A stretch of DNA of 64,000 nucleotides, taken from contig OY762251.1 of assembly GCA_963665395.2 (NCBI GenBank), positions 2,852,001 to 2,916,000 of the forward strand. Direction: 5' to 3'. Numbering within the stretch: position 1 is the stretch's first letter; every line of letters starts with the position of its first letter. The stretch is from Bin87 sp963665395. GTDB lineage: Bacteria; Chloroflexota; Dehalococcoidia; Lucifugimonadales; UBA3495. The position numbers and the translations under genes are program-made. Shown here in pieces: positions 8,338 to 17,132 of the stretch. A model generated the notes under the pieces. That model did not search any database and was not told the DNA's origin. It saw only the letters and a program-made list of their open reading frames with translations.

Positions 8338-8607
8338 ATGGCCGACGTATGGATACCCCCGCAGATGCAGCGCATCACCGGCGCTCCGGACCGGGTCCAG
8401 GTTGACGGCGCCACCGTGCGCCAGGTAATCAACAACCTGGAGCGCATTCACCCGGGTATGAAGGAACTGCTTTACGACGAAGAACTGGACGACATAACGC
8501 CGGGCCTGGCAGTCATCGTAGATGGCGACGTCAGCCAGTTGGGCCTGCTGGAGCGGGTGAGCGAGGACACTGAGATGCACTTCCTCCCCGCCATCGGCGG
8601 CGGGTAA
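8338..8607 (+). CDS. MoaD/ThiS-like beta-grasp sulfur carrier protein
   Basis: 89 residues ending in GGG, the C-terminal diglycine type of tail that is adenylated and thiocarboxylated in MoaD, ThiS and related ubiquitin-like proteins. The body has a beta-grasp pattern (VQVDGATVRQVINNLERIHPGMKELLYD, then GLAVIVDGDVSQLGLLERV). The ATG at 8338 is preceded by a G-rich site; an in-frame TTG at 8326 is less likely. It sits downstream of a molybdenum hydroxylase gene, so molybdopterin synthesis is an attractive role, but thiamine, cysteine or tRNA sulfur pathways use the same fold and no MoaE or E1-like partner is nearby. Confidence 0.75.
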   Translation: MADVWIPPQMQRITGAPDRVQVDGATVRQVINNLERIHPGMKELLYDEELDDITPGLAVIVDGDVSQLGLLERVSEDTEMHFLPAIGGG

Positions 8608-8619
8608 CAACCAAAACTC

Positions 8620-8640
8620 CCTCTTCCCTGGCGGGAGAGG
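8620..8640. terminator. Hairpin between convergent genes
   Basis: CCTCT-T-CCC pairs with GGGAGAGG around a four-base loop, an eight-pair stem with one bulged T. It lies between the convergent MoaD-like and DUF3352 genes. No long T tract follows on either side, so it may be a weak bidirectional terminator or simply a dispersed repeat. Confidence 0.4.
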
Positions 8641-8670
8641 CTTGAGGTGAGGTGGATCCTGGTAAAGGTC

Positions 8671-10521
8671 TTATTCCGGGAACAAGGTCAGCACAGCTGT
8701 GCCCCTGCTGTAGTCCTCCCCCGTAGTGGAACTGAACGCCACGACGCCAAGTCCTTCTCGCAATATCCGGTATTCGTCCCGCTCCAAATCCAGAGCATCC
8801 TCCAGAGCCTGCGGTTCCAACTGCCGGATGATGCGTTGTACGTCAACATAGCCCAGGAACTGCCCGCTCGTTGCCAGATTGCCAACTGCCCGCCGGTATT
8901 CGGCATCGGACGACAGACTTTGTCCCTTGCCATTCTGTCGCTCCACGATGATTGCCAGTGCGTCCTCGGTAGTTCCGATGGTCAAGTACTGGTCGTGCAG
9001 CACGTAACCGGGCCGGTAGCCGATTGCGCCGCCCATCATCATCCCCAGCAGGCCCAGGTCAAAAACCGTGGCGTCATCGTCCGCGCCCACGTCAACCGAA
9101 CTGGCATTCAGACCGGCGGAGTTTTCCAGCAGGTCGGCAACCTCTTCCATCGTGTCGGCCAAGCCGTCCTCGCCGTCTTCCCGATAAGACAGCATCGCCA
9201 CGGCGTCAATCGCGTTGGCCGCCGGGTCGTCCGTCACGGCGTCAAAGTCAAAATCGCGCACTGCCAGGATGGCCTGGCCGGAAAGATGGTCAAAGAAGTC
9301 CGCCTCCAGGTCGATCCCCGTGAGGTCTTCCACCAGCCACAACCCCAGATCCAGGGCGTCCGCCAACGTGGCGCGGGCATTCAGTTCCGGCGGGTTGCCG
9401 CTCGCTATTTCGTCCACGCCGGCGTTGATTTCGTCAATCAATTCGGGATAGGGGAGCACGCTGGCCAGGTCATATTCTTCCAGCGCAGTCCGCCAGTGGT
9501 CAACGTCGGGGTCAAAGGCGCCGGCCACAAAGCCCAGGGTATCGGCGGGCAGCAGATTGGCCGGGTCTTGCAGTTCGACAATCTCCAGCCCGAAAGTGGA
9601 CACGGTGGGCGATACCACCTCCATCGTTACCCCTCTTTCCACCCAGCCGGTCGAGCCGGCCACCCAGTCCGGCGCTTGCTCGGCGAAGGCCGTCGGGCCA
9701 ACCATACCCGGCGCCAGCGCGCCCAATTCGCTGCCCATGAAGTCATCGAGCAACTCCAAACCCTGTTGGTAATTCAGGTAAAACGAGGAGAAACGTCGTT
9801 CCGGCAATGCCGCTCGCGCTGCCATGAAGTTGGCGTCGTTCGCCAGCGAGGCGTCGTCGTCGCCGATAATGCGATCCAGCGTCTGTTCCAGCGCATTCTC
9901 GTCGGTGGCGTACAGCAGCCAGTCATCGGTCAGCGCGTAAGCTTGGTAGGCGTCCTCGTCAACCCAGGTATCAAAGCCTCGATGGGAACCGGAGTTGAAA
10001 TCGCCATCCGATTCCTCCGCCATGTATTCCAGCCATTTCCCCAGAAAATCGGCGGCGGCGTCCTTATCACGGACGCCAATGGTTAATGCGATAGTGACGT
10101 TATCCCAAGCCTCCAGGCCATCATCGAGGGCGATACCCTTACCGTCAATTTCGATGACCGCGGCGGCTATCTCCGGCCCAACCCAGGGCGCGATTTCCGC
10201 CTCAAAATCAATGCCGGTTTCTTCAGTGAATTCCGTTTTCAGCTCGTCGGCCAAGTCTCGAAATGCGGGATAGTCATTGAAACGACCCCAGATGTCTCGC
10301 ATATCCTCAAACTGGCCGTCGCCAGGCGTCAGCGTAATCCAGGTATAGACCAGCGTGTCCGCCGGGAAGTAGCGCGCCGAATGTTCCGGTTCCTTGGCGT
10401 TGACCAGCAGCGCCAGCAGCGGGCCGGGCACTGGAATGAACCCACGCCACATCCCCACAACTGCGATGGCGATGGCGATGACCAGGATGGCGGCAATCGC
10501 CCCGACTATCTTTATCAACAT
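8671..10521 (-). CDS. DUF3352 domain-containing, membrane-anchored protein
   Basis: 616 residues with a single N-terminal membrane segment (VGAIAAILVIAIAIAVVGMW) and a large acidic extracytoplasmic part. The segment FPADTLVYTWITLTPGDGQFEDM and the later DLASVLPYPELIDEI region match the DUF3352 pattern known from cyanobacteria and Chloroflexota. Function is unknown. I use the Met directly before the membrane segment; an extension to 10569 adds 16 polar residues without support. It is monocistronic, with a 476-base repeat-filled gap upstream. Confidence 0.75.
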   Translation of the reverse strand: MLIKIVGAIAAILVIAIAIAVVGMWRGFIPVPGPLLALLVNAKEPEHSARYFPADTLVYTWITLTPGDGQFEDMRDIWGRFNDYPAFRDLADELKTEFTEETGIDFEAEIAPWVGPEIAAAVIEIDGKGIALDDGLEAWDNVTIALTIGVRDKDAAADFLGKWLEYMAEESDGDFNSGSHRGFDTWVDEDAYQAYALTDDWLLYATDENALEQTLDRIIGDDDASLANDANFMAARAALPERRFSSFYLNYQQGLELLDDFMGSELGALAPGMVGPTAFAEQAPDWVAGSTGWVERGVTMEVVSPTVSTFGLEIVELQDPANLLPADTLGFVAGAFDPDVDHWRTALEEYDLASVLPYPELIDEINAGVDEIASGNPPELNARATLADALDLGLWLVEDLTGIDLEADFFDHLSGQAILAVRDFDFDAVTDDPAANAIDAVAMLSYREDGEDGLADTMEEVADLLENSAGLNASSVDVGADDDATVFDLGLLGMMMGGAIGYRPGYVLHDQYLTIGTTEDALAIIVERQNGKGQSLSSDAEYRRAVGNLATSGQFLGYVDVQRIIRQLEPQALEDALDLERDEYRILREGLGVVAFSSTTGEDYSRGTAVLTLFPE

Positions 10522-10644
10522 TTGCCATACTCTACTCGATTTACGATTGACAGATGAACAGGGTATCACAGGGCGAAAGCATCTCGCGCTCCTGCTGCAC
10601 TGTTGTTTCAGGCGCCCTGCTTCAAAAACATACCCCTAATGCCG

Positions 10645-10922
10645 CCAGGACGATTGCAAAGTCATCTCGCAACCATTTTCCCCGCTCATCCTGAGCTTGT
10701 CGAAGGATGCTCGTTCCGGCGGTTGATGGTTCGACAGGATCACCATGAGCGGATGAAAAGGACTTTGCAATCGTCCTGGCCCCTCACCCAGGACGATTGC
10801 AAAGTCGATGAATACCCTGATTCCGCTCATCCTGAGCTTGTCGAAGGATGGCTTGACCGGAGCGTAGCATGGTTCGACAGGCTCACCATGAGCGGATGAA
10901 AAGGACTTTGCAATCGTCCTGG
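10645..10922. repeat. Tandem pair of 135-bp inverted-repeat elements filling the 10522-10997 gap
   Basis: Two units, 10645-10779 and 10788-10922, are both exactly 135 bases long. Each is bounded by the same perfect 19-base terminal inverted repeat (CCAGGACGATTGCAAAGTC and its complement). Inside each, CCGCTCATCCTGAGCTTG... pairs loosely with ...CTCACCATGAGCGG. The units are separated by eight bases and the flank at 10923-10930 repeats part of that spacer. No ORF of note is present. The rest of the 476-base gap holds only the divergent upstream regions of the DUF3352 and MFS genes. Confidence 0.9.
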
Positions 10923-10997
10923 GTGAGGGGCGGGCCTGCGTTGACTCCGATTAAATCCTGGTGCTACGGTTAGACAGCCTGACGGGGCGGTTTTCCG

Positions 10998-12242
10998 ATG
11001 CGCCGGATAGATTATCGCTGGATCATCCTGATTACGGGGTTTATGATCCTCTTCTTTAACGGAGGGTCGCGCTCCGCGCTGGGGCTGATGCTGAAGCCCA
11101 TGGGCGACGATCTGGACTGGACCCGGTCGGCGCTGTCGTCGGGCATCACGGCGTATATGCTGATTTCGGCCCTGGCGATGCCTTTTGTCGGGCGGCTGGC
11201 GGACCGCTACGACCTGCGTTGGATCATGGGCATCGGCGTCGCGGTGGGCGCGTTGGGCATCGGCCTGATGAGCGTGGTGTCGGCGTCCTGGCAGCTGTAC
11301 CTGGTGTACGGGGTGGTCTTTGCCCTGGGCAACGCGGGCATTTCCAATCCAATCGTGAGCGTGATGATCGTCCGGTGGTTCCCCCAGCGCCGGGGCGTAG
11401 CCAACAGCGTGGCGGTGTCGGGCAACGCCATCGGCCAGCTGGTAATCGTAGGCTCGCTGGCCCAGTCGCTGGTGCGATACGGCTGGCGCGTGTCCTTTGC
11501 GGGATTGGGAGTGGCCAACCTGGTGATCCTCGCGCCCATCGTCATGGCTGCGGTTCGGGCCGCCCCGCCCCGGTCTCCATCGCCTGATGCGCCCGGCACA
11601 GCCCAGGACAATCGGGCGGCGGCGGATGCAGCGGCGACACCGGAGGGATCGCTGCTGACTTCGGGACAGCTGTGGCTGCTGGGCGGGATCTACGCCATAT
11701 GCGGGTTCCAGGACTTCTTCGTGGCAACCCACGTGGTGGCGTTCTCCCTGGACATGGGAATGGGCACGCTGTTGGCGGGCAACCTCCTGGCCCTCATGGG
11801 CGTGATGGGCCTGCTGGGAGTGCTGGCCTCGGGGTATCTGGCCGACCTGATGGGGCCGGGCCGTCCTACATTGCTATGTTTCGTGATGAGAATAGGGATA
11901 TTCTCGCTGATCATCCTGTCGCAGGCCATACCGGCGGTGATGATTTTCGCGCTGCTGTACGGTTTCACCTTCCTGATGACGGCGCCGCTGACGGTGATGT
12001 TCTCCGGCAACATCTTCGGGCAGCGACGATTGGGCCGGGTCAGCGGGACCATATCGGGCATCCACCAGATCAGCGGCGGCCTGGGGGCGCTGGCGGGAGC
12101 GCTGGCCTTCGACATCTGGAGCAGCTACGACCGGGCCTTCCTGCTGATGCTGGCGCTGTCGATTGCGGCGACGGTGGGAACCCTGCTGGTCCGGGACCGG
12201 ACGGCGCGGGCGCCGATGCCATGGTTCGCCCTCTGCGATTAG
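10998..12242 (+). CDS. MFS transporter (monocarboxylate/oxalate-formate antiporter-like)
   Basis: 414 residues with about 12 membrane segments in two six-helix halves around a polar loop (about 190-215, Pro/Ala/Asp-rich). The first cytoplasmic loop has GRLADRYDLRWIM, the MFS signature between helices 2 and 3, and helix 1 has NGGSRSALGLMLKPM, like the MCT/OFA branch, which moves monocarboxylates. The substrate is not assignable. The dimeric-barrel protein gene follows 72 bases later on the same strand, so both may serve one catabolic route. Confidence 0.87.
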   Translation: MRRIDYRWIILITGFMILFFNGGSRSALGLMLKPMGDDLDWTRSALSSGITAYMLISALAMPFVGRLADRYDLRWIMGIGVAVGALGIGLMSVVSASWQLYLVYGVVFALGNAGISNPIVSVMIVRWFPQRRGVANSVAVSGNAIGQLVIVGSLAQSLVRYGWRVSFAGLGVANLVILAPIVMAAVRAAPPRSPSPDAPGTAQDNRAAADAAATPEGSLLTSGQLWLLGGIYAICGFQDFFVATHVVAFSLDMGMGTLLAGNLLALMGVMGLLGVLASGYLADLMGPGRPTLLCFVMRIGIFSLIILSQAIPAVMIFALLYGFTFLMTAPLTVMFSGNIFGQRRLGRVSGTISGIHQISGGLGALAGALAFDIWSSYDRAFLLMLALSIAATVGTLLVRDRTARAPMPWFALCD

Positions 12243-12314
12243 ACTGCGTTATACTTCCGCACAATCGGACGACCGACCCCGGGCCAAGGGCTCAAACCGA
12301 AACGGAGATATGTG

Positions 12315-12989
12315 ATGGCTACAAAGAGGAAAGGCGACGGCCTGCTGCTGGTGTACAGCGACGTGGCGCCGGAGAATGACGAGGAATACAACCGCTGGTA
12401 CAACGAGGAGCATATCCCCGAACGCCTTTCAATCCCCGGCGTGCTGGACGCGGCGCGGTATGAAGCGGTGCAGGGCGGGCCGAAGTACCTGGCCTGCTAC
12501 GAGCTGGACAGCCATGAAGCATGGTACTCGGAAGAGTGGCAGAAGTGGCTGCGGGAACCAACCGAGTGGTCGCGGCGGATGTCGCCCAGCGTCATTGGGA
12601 CGGAATACATACGGAACCTGTACCAGCGGGTGTATCCCGACGCGCTATCGGAGGAGACGGCGGGCGCCGGGATGTCGCCGCTGATCCTGGTGGGCCGGAT
12701 GTCGATACCGGACGATTTGGAAGAGCGTTGGAACGACGCCTACAACAACGAGCGGCTGCCCATGGCCCTGGACGTACCGGGCTACATCCGGGCGCGGCGG
12801 TTCCAGGCAGTGATGGGCGAGCCCAAGTATGCGACGGTGCACGAGATGGAGTCGCTGGAAGTGGCGCAGAGCGAGGCGTGGCAGAACTGGAGCCGGATCG
12901 TGACGCCGGTGTGGACGCATGAGGTACGGCCGCACATGGTACACGGACCCGGGTCGCCGGGGGTGTACCAGCGGATTTTTCCGGCGTAA
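12315..12989 (+). CDS. Two-repeat dimeric alpha-beta barrel protein (DUF4286/EthD-like)
   Basis: 224 residues made of two similar halves: LLLVYSDVAPENDEEYNRWYNEEHIPERL and LILVGRMSIPDDLEERWNDAYNNERLPM, each continuing into a SIPGV/DVPGY-type turn, ARRYE or ARRFQ strand and PKYLACYEL or PKYATVHEM. This is the ferredoxin-like dimeric-barrel pattern, here as an internal pair. Small proteins of this fold act as monooxygenases, isomerases or accessory proteins in aromatic and ether catabolism. GGAGAT precedes the ATG; an in-frame GTG lies one codon earlier. Confidence 0.75.
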   Translation: MATKRKGDGLLLVYSDVAPENDEEYNRWYNEEHIPERLSIPGVLDAARYEAVQGGPKYLACYELDSHEAWYSEEWQKWLREPTEWSRRMSPSVIGTEYIRNLYQRVYPDALSEETAGAGMSPLILVGRMSIPDDLEERWNDAYNNERLPMALDVPGYIRARRFQAVMGEPKYATVHEMESLEVAQSEAWQNWSRIVTPVWTHEVRPHMVHGPGSPGVYQRIFPA

Positions 12990-13049
12990 GGGGCGCGGTG
13001 GTTGGTCAGCCCGGCGGGTCGGCGGTATGATTAATGCCGAGGGAGGCGC

Positions 13050-13409
13050 ATGATGGCGACGACGGACAGGCGTAGGCAGGACAAACAATTTTGGGCCGTT
13101 GCCGTTCTGGCCGTCTCCGGCATCGGTCTAGTGGCAAGTCTTTATATCGTGCCTTGGGGCTACGGTTTGGATAACCGCGGCATCATGATTGCCGGAACGT
13201 GGCTGTTTCTGATTTCCGGGCTGATTTGGTTGGGCGCGTTTATCGCGCTAACTTGGTGGATGGCGCACGACGTCGGCAATTTGGCTGGCCGTCTGGCTAA
13301 AGGCATCCGCCGCCTCGCGCCCAATGCTAACCCCCAAATGGAAGAAAATAGCGCGGCCGCTGAAAAGGCGATCAAGTACACCAGCCAAAGCATTACGGCG
13401 TCAAAATAG
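13050..13409 (+). CDS. Small two-helix membrane protein
   Basis: 119 residues with two clear membrane segments (FWAVAVLAVSGIGLVASLYIV and IMIAGTWLFLISGLIWLGAFIAL) and a basic, then polar C-terminal tail. GGGAGG precedes the ATG. No family recognised. The gene ends 10 bases before an inverted-repeat element at 13420. Confidence 0.65.
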   Translation: MMATTDRRRQDKQFWAVAVLAVSGIGLVASLYIVPWGYGLDNRGIMIAGTWLFLISGLIWLGAFIALTWWMAHDVGNLAGRLAKGIRRLAPNANPQMEENSAAAEKAIKYTSQSITASK

Positions 13410-13419
13410 GGAGAAGATG

Positions 13420-13552
13420 GGTAGCGTTCCGTTTTGGGTGGTTTGGTTTTTGTCATTGCGAGCGTAGCGTGGCAATCCCGTTGGCGTAGCAGCAGTTTTA
13501 GCCGCTCGGATACCCTGCTGGGAAACTGAACCACCTAAATTGCAACGCTACC
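13420..13552. mobile_element. MITE-like element A with 24-bp terminal inverted repeats
   Basis: Left end GGTAGCGTTCCGTTTTGGGT... at 13420-13443 and right end AACCACCTAAATTGCAACGC... at 13529-13552 are inverted repeats with four mismatches. The core holds a TCATTGCGAGCG-type repeat at 13452-13480. A related element at 17283-17394 has the same ends but a different core. There is no coding capacity, so it would be non-autonomous. Confidence 0.75.
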
Positions 13553-13714
13553 AGAAGATGCCCCTAGTGGCAGACGTTCGCCGCGGGATGCGCGTGATAT
13601 GCGCATGGCGCTGGTGAGCATGATAATAGCCACGATCATCAAGACCATGAGTGTTCGATAGTCAGGCGGCAAGGCGATGACTATTTCAGAGAGGAAGTCG
13701 AGCAGGTGCTCCAT
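13535..13714 (-). CDS. Short single-helix membrane protein (59 residues) behind the flavin monooxygenase gene
   Basis: ATG at 13714 lies three bases after the TGA of the upstream acyl-CoA-dehydrogenase-fold gene (TGAACCATG), and the frame runs 59 codons to a TAG at 13535. The product starts MEHLLDFLSEIVIALPPDY and has one membrane helix (LMVLMIVAIIMLTSAM), followed by a basic juxtamembrane segment. Its last residues (GSVAI) are encoded by the right terminal repeat of element A, so the C-terminus was changed by that insertion. Family unknown; coding status is inferred from tight coupling and the clean helix. Confidence 0.5.
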   Translation of the reverse strand: MEHLLDFLSEIVIALPPDYRTLMVLMIVAIIMLTSAMRISRASRGERLPLGASSGSVAI

Positions 13715-13717
13715 GGT

Positions 13718-14884
13718 TCAGGTGTAGAGAGAGGCGCGGGTTTCGGCTTCCATCAGCACCTGGCCGGCGTATTCGTAGTTGGCGGGCAGTCCTGATATAT
13801 GCTGGCCGCTGACGTGGAGGTCGCGGAAGAAGCGTTCCAGACCGACGGAGCGGTGGATGGCGTTGGTTCCGGCGACGTTGAAAAGCTGATCGACGACTTC
13901 GACGGAGCGGCGGATGGCGTGGGTGATGGCCAGGCGGGCGCGGACGGCGCGATCCATGAGGTCGGGTTTGGCGTGGACCTGGGCATCCCACATACTGCCC
14001 ACGGCATCGAGGACGTGGGTGCGGGCGGCGTCCAGAGTGGCCTCGCACTCGCCGTAGGCAATCTGGACGTAGGCGCGGTCGCGCAACAGCATTGGGGAGT
14101 TGGTCGTGCCGGAGTCAGTGGCAAGATCCATAAAGGCGTTCATCGCGCCGCGGGCCATGCCCAGGGCGTTGGCGGCGGCCAGGGTCCAGCTGATGAGGAT
14201 GGAAGTCTGGGGCGGGTGGTACAACGGGCCGGGGTGATGGGAAGGATCGCCTCGCGTGTAGGTATGGTGGGTTGGGACGAAAACGTCGGTGAACTCGCAA
14301 TCGTTGCTGGCGGTGCCGCGCATCCCCAGGGTGGTCCAGGTGTTCAGCACAGCGCCGGCAGCCACCGGAACTACGCAGACCCGCGTTGCCGCGCTGCCGT
14401 CGTCGTTCCGGGCCGGGCTGCCATCGTGGTTGAGCAGGCGGCAGTTGAGAAACAGGGCGATGGAATGGTCGATGCCGCTGAGGTAGTTCCAGCGTCCGTT
14501 GATGATGTAGCCGCTCTCGGTGATGGTGGCGGTTCCCTCGGGCCGGGCGGAGCCGGAACCCAGGATTTGGGGCGGGTCGCCGAAGATTTCTTTGGCCGCC
14601 TCGACGGTGAGGCGGGCGATGGCGGAGGTTACGGCGCTGCCGTTGAACACGCACCAGCCGGCGGAACCGTCGGCCTGGGATATGGTTTCCACGACGCGGA
14701 AGGCGGTGAGCGGGTCAAGTTCCGGGCCGCCCAGGGCCTCTGGCGCGTAGAGGGAGAACAGGCGGTGCTGCGCCATGCGGGCGGCGAGTTCCGGGGGCAG
14801 TTGGCAGTCGGCGTCGATGCGGTCGAGGTTGGCTAAAATCTCTGGGATCATGCTTTCGGCGACGCGGATGAGATCATCGGCCAT
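13718..14884 (-). CDS. Acyl-CoA dehydrogenase-fold flavin monooxygenase (HsaA/DszC-like)
   Basis: 388 residues covering the helical N-domain, middle beta-domain (GYIINGRWNYLSGIDHS, WTTLGMRGTASNDCEFTDVFVP) and C-terminal four-helix bundle, with FNVAGTNAIHRSVGLERFFRDLHVSGQH near the end. The W-x-T-L-G-M-R-G-T-x-S motif and H-x-x-x-x-x-R-F-F-R-D segment point to the group D flavin monooxygenase branch (hydroxylases such as HsaA, DszC or HpaB-like proteins) rather than a true acyl-CoA dehydrogenase; the catalytic Glu of the latter is not evident. Such enzymes need a partner flavin reductase, which is not adjacent. Substrate unknown. Confidence 0.82.
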   Translation of the reverse strand: MADDLIRVAESMIPEILANLDRIDADCQLPPELAARMAQHRLFSLYAPEALGGPELDPLTAFRVVETISQADGSAGWCVFNGSAVTSAIARLTVEAAKEIFGDPPQILGSGSARPEGTATITESGYIINGRWNYLSGIDHSIALFLNCRLLNHDGSPARNDDGSAATRVCVVPVAAGAVLNTWTTLGMRGTASNDCEFTDVFVPTHHTYTRGDPSHHPGPLYHPPQTSILISWTLAAANALGMARGAMNAFMDLATDSGTTNSPMLLRDRAYVQIAYGECEATLDAARTHVLDAVGSMWDAQVHAKPDLMDRAVRARLAITHAIRRSVEVVDQLFNVAGTNAIHRSVGLERFFRDLHVSGQHISGLPANYEYAGQVLMEAETRASLYT

Positions 14885-14937
14885 GAGGCGGCTCCAAGTG
14901 TTATGCTGACCGCCATTATAGCCGGGGTAGGTCTTGC

Positions 14938-14971
14938 TTCATGAGCGGACGAAAAGGGACTTTGCGCCAGG
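14938..14971. repeat. Half-copy of the 135-bp repeat element
   Basis: CATGAGCGGACGAAAAGGGA followed by CTTTGCGCCAGG matches the right arm of the two elements at 10645-10922 with a few changes. The left arm is absent. It lies between the flavin monooxygenase gene and the Cache protein gene, in a 229-base divergent intergenic region. Confidence 0.6.
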
Positions 14972-15113
14972 CTTGTGATGCCGACGTTTCGCGTTGACGG
15001 CCCCGCGTATTCGGAATAACATCGTGATAGCATCCTGCCTTCTCTCCCCGTGCCCGCCGCGCTGGCACGTCACTAATCGGACCCCATTGACAAACATTTC
15101 GAGGAACTGCGCC

Positions 15114-17075
15114 ATGAAACTCCTGCTTGCCTTGGCCGCCCCTGCGCTTATCGCGCTCTGCTTTGCCGGCCTGGTGTCCGCGCAAGGGCCGACGGCGGCG
15201 CCCACCGGCGTCACCGTGCACAGCTCCGGCGAGGGCATCCGCGTCAGCTGGAACCGGAATGATGCGGCAACCCATTGGGTAGCATGGATAAACCAGGGCG
15301 AATACGAAAGAGCCCGGAGTGCCGGCGACTGGACCATGGCCCTGAACTACGTCTACGTCCTCTCCGGTGATACCTACGTGGCGCCAGCCGAGAGTTTGAT
15401 CAAAGACGATGACTACTGGTTCATCGTGGGCAGCGCCAGCAGCCACAACCCCTTTGCCGTTTCCTGGGGCGCGTGGCAGTCGGTAACCGCGATCCACGGC
15501 CTGATCGACAAGGACGATGCGCTGACCATGGCCTACGTGATGGACGCCATCGCCTACTACGACGCCAACGGCCGGGATGCGACGATTGAGTACTACAGCC
15601 TGGTTACCGAAGACAGAGAAGTTCCAAGCCTGGGCCCCGATATGCGCTACCTGTTCCTGGTTGACCGGGAAACTTACGTCCTGCTGGCGTCGCCAATCCC
15701 CTATCTGAACAATCGTGTGATGGGCCTCATCGCGCCGGGCGGCCCATTTCACGCCCAGGTGGCCCAAGCGGACGAGAACGGTATTTGGGTGCAAAGCCTG
15801 CGGCCCAATCCCCGCACCGGCCAGCAGGAACCGGCGCGCTATTTCATCGTCCTCCACGACGGACTGCTGTTCATGTCGGCACATCAGATAATACAGGAGA
15901 ACGTTGAAGCCGCCACCAAGGAGTACGTCAACAAAGCCATCGGCTTTTACCGGCAGTACGGGCCGTTGGCGACGGAATCCTATTACAACAGCCAGGCCAG
16001 CGTGGAAGGCCAGTTCTACCTGTTCATGACGGACGAGAACGACATCTATATCGTCCATCCCATTGAATCGGAACGGATTGGGACGGACATCAAGGACGTG
16101 ACGGACGACGCCGGCGACCCGCTGGGGCGGCGCATCGCTCAGGCCACGGCGGAAGGCATCTGGGTGGAATACTACTGGCCGCACCCGGTCACCGGCGAGA
16201 AAGAACTGAAGACCACCTGGGCGATCCGCTACGACGGCAAGATATTCGCGTCGGGCTATTACACGGCCAGCCCGGCCTGGGTGGGCGAAGACCCCTGGGA
16301 ATTCACGCAGGATTACGTGCGCCGAGCCATAGGGCGTTACAGCAACGACGGCCTGGAGTCGATGAAGAATTACTACAACAGCGTCGTCAGCTTTGAAGGC
16401 CAGTGGTACTTGTTCGCCACTGACGAGAACGACATTTACATCGTGCATCCCGTCTTCCCCAACCTGATTGGGACGGACATCAAGGCCCTCACCAGCAAGG
16501 ACTCGGCAGGGAACCCTCTGGGCGAGTCGCTGGCGAAGGCGGCGGACGACGGGGAAGGGATCCGGGTGGAATACCAGTGGCCGCATCCGATTACGCTGGT
16601 AGAAGCGCCGAAGATTGCCTACGCGGTCCGGCGCGGCGGGATACTTTTCGCCTCGGGCTACTACCCGCTGCCCGACGACCCCAGGACGTACACGCAGAAC
16701 TACGTCGCAGAGGCCATCGCCTATTACGAGAAGCACGGGCTGGCGGCGACGGTGGAGCATTACCGGAGCAAGGAGAGCGTGGCGGAAGGGGTGTGGTTCC
16801 TGGCGCTGTTGGATAAGGACGGGAAGTTCCTCACTCATTACGTGAATCCGGGGCTGATCGGGACCGACGCCGAAGACTACTGGTCGCCGGACGGGACGGA
16901 CGTGGGCCGGAGAATGCTGGATGCAACCGAGGAAGGGCACTGGTTCCAGGCCACGTTCCCCAACGTGCGGGGGGCTGGGGACAACCACCGGATCACGTGG
17001 GCCGTCCGGCACGACGGCCTGATATTCACTTCGGGCTACTTCGGCGCTCCAACGGACGACCCTACCGGACACTGA
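15114..17075 (+). CDS. Secreted protein with multiple tandem Cache-like domains
   Basis: 653 residues. GAGGAA precedes this ATG, which opens a clean signal peptide (MKLLLALAAPALIALCFAG, cleavage near VSAQG); the open frame upstream is not protein-like. An N-terminal FN3-like segment (APTGVTVHSSGEGIRVSW) is followed by about four repeats of 110-130 residues, each with a YYxxxG helix, a LFxxDENDIYIVHP-type strand, IGTDIKD, a GIWVEYxWPHP segment and a final hydrophobic DGxIFxSGYY. These match Cache-type extracellular sensor domains. There is no membrane anchor or signalling domain at the C-terminus, so it is probably a soluble exported ligand-binding protein rather than a receptor. Confidence 0.8.
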   Translation: MKLLLALAAPALIALCFAGLVSAQGPTAAPTGVTVHSSGEGIRVSWNRNDAATHWVAWINQGEYERARSAGDWTMALNYVYVLSGDTYVAPAESLIKDDDYWFIVGSASSHNPFAVSWGAWQSVTAIHGLIDKDDALTMAYVMDAIAYYDANGRDATIEYYSLVTEDREVPSLGPDMRYLFLVDRETYVLLASPIPYLNNRVMGLIAPGGPFHAQVAQADENGIWVQSLRPNPRTGQQEPARYFIVLHDGLLFMSAHQIIQENVEAATKEYVNKAIGFYRQYGPLATESYYNSQASVEGQFYLFMTDENDIYIVHPIESERIGTDIKDVTDDAGDPLGRRIAQATAEGIWVEYYWPHPVTGEKELKTTWAIRYDGKIFASGYYTASPAWVGEDPWEFTQDYVRRAIGRYSNDGLESMKNYYNSVVSFEGQWYLFATDENDIYIVHPVFPNLIGTDIKALTSKDSAGNPLGESLAKAADDGEGIRVEYQWPHPITLVEAPKIAYAVRRGGILFASGYYPLPDDPRTYTQNYVAEAIAYYEKHGLAATVEHYRSKESVAEGVWFLALLDKDGKFLTHYVNPGLIGTDAEDYWSPDGTDVGRRMLDATEEGHWFQATFPNVRGAGDNHRITWAVRHDGLIFTSGYFGAPTDDPTGH

Positions 17076-17132
17076 CCCGCGTTTGAAAAGGCTCTGCGGC
17101 GATGCTCTCGCGTACCCACCTTCCCAGGGGCG

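Noticed and set aside
14916..17072. 718-codon open frame on the minus strand
   Set aside because: Antisense to the Cache-repeat protein, which has a signal peptide, ribosome site and domain homology.
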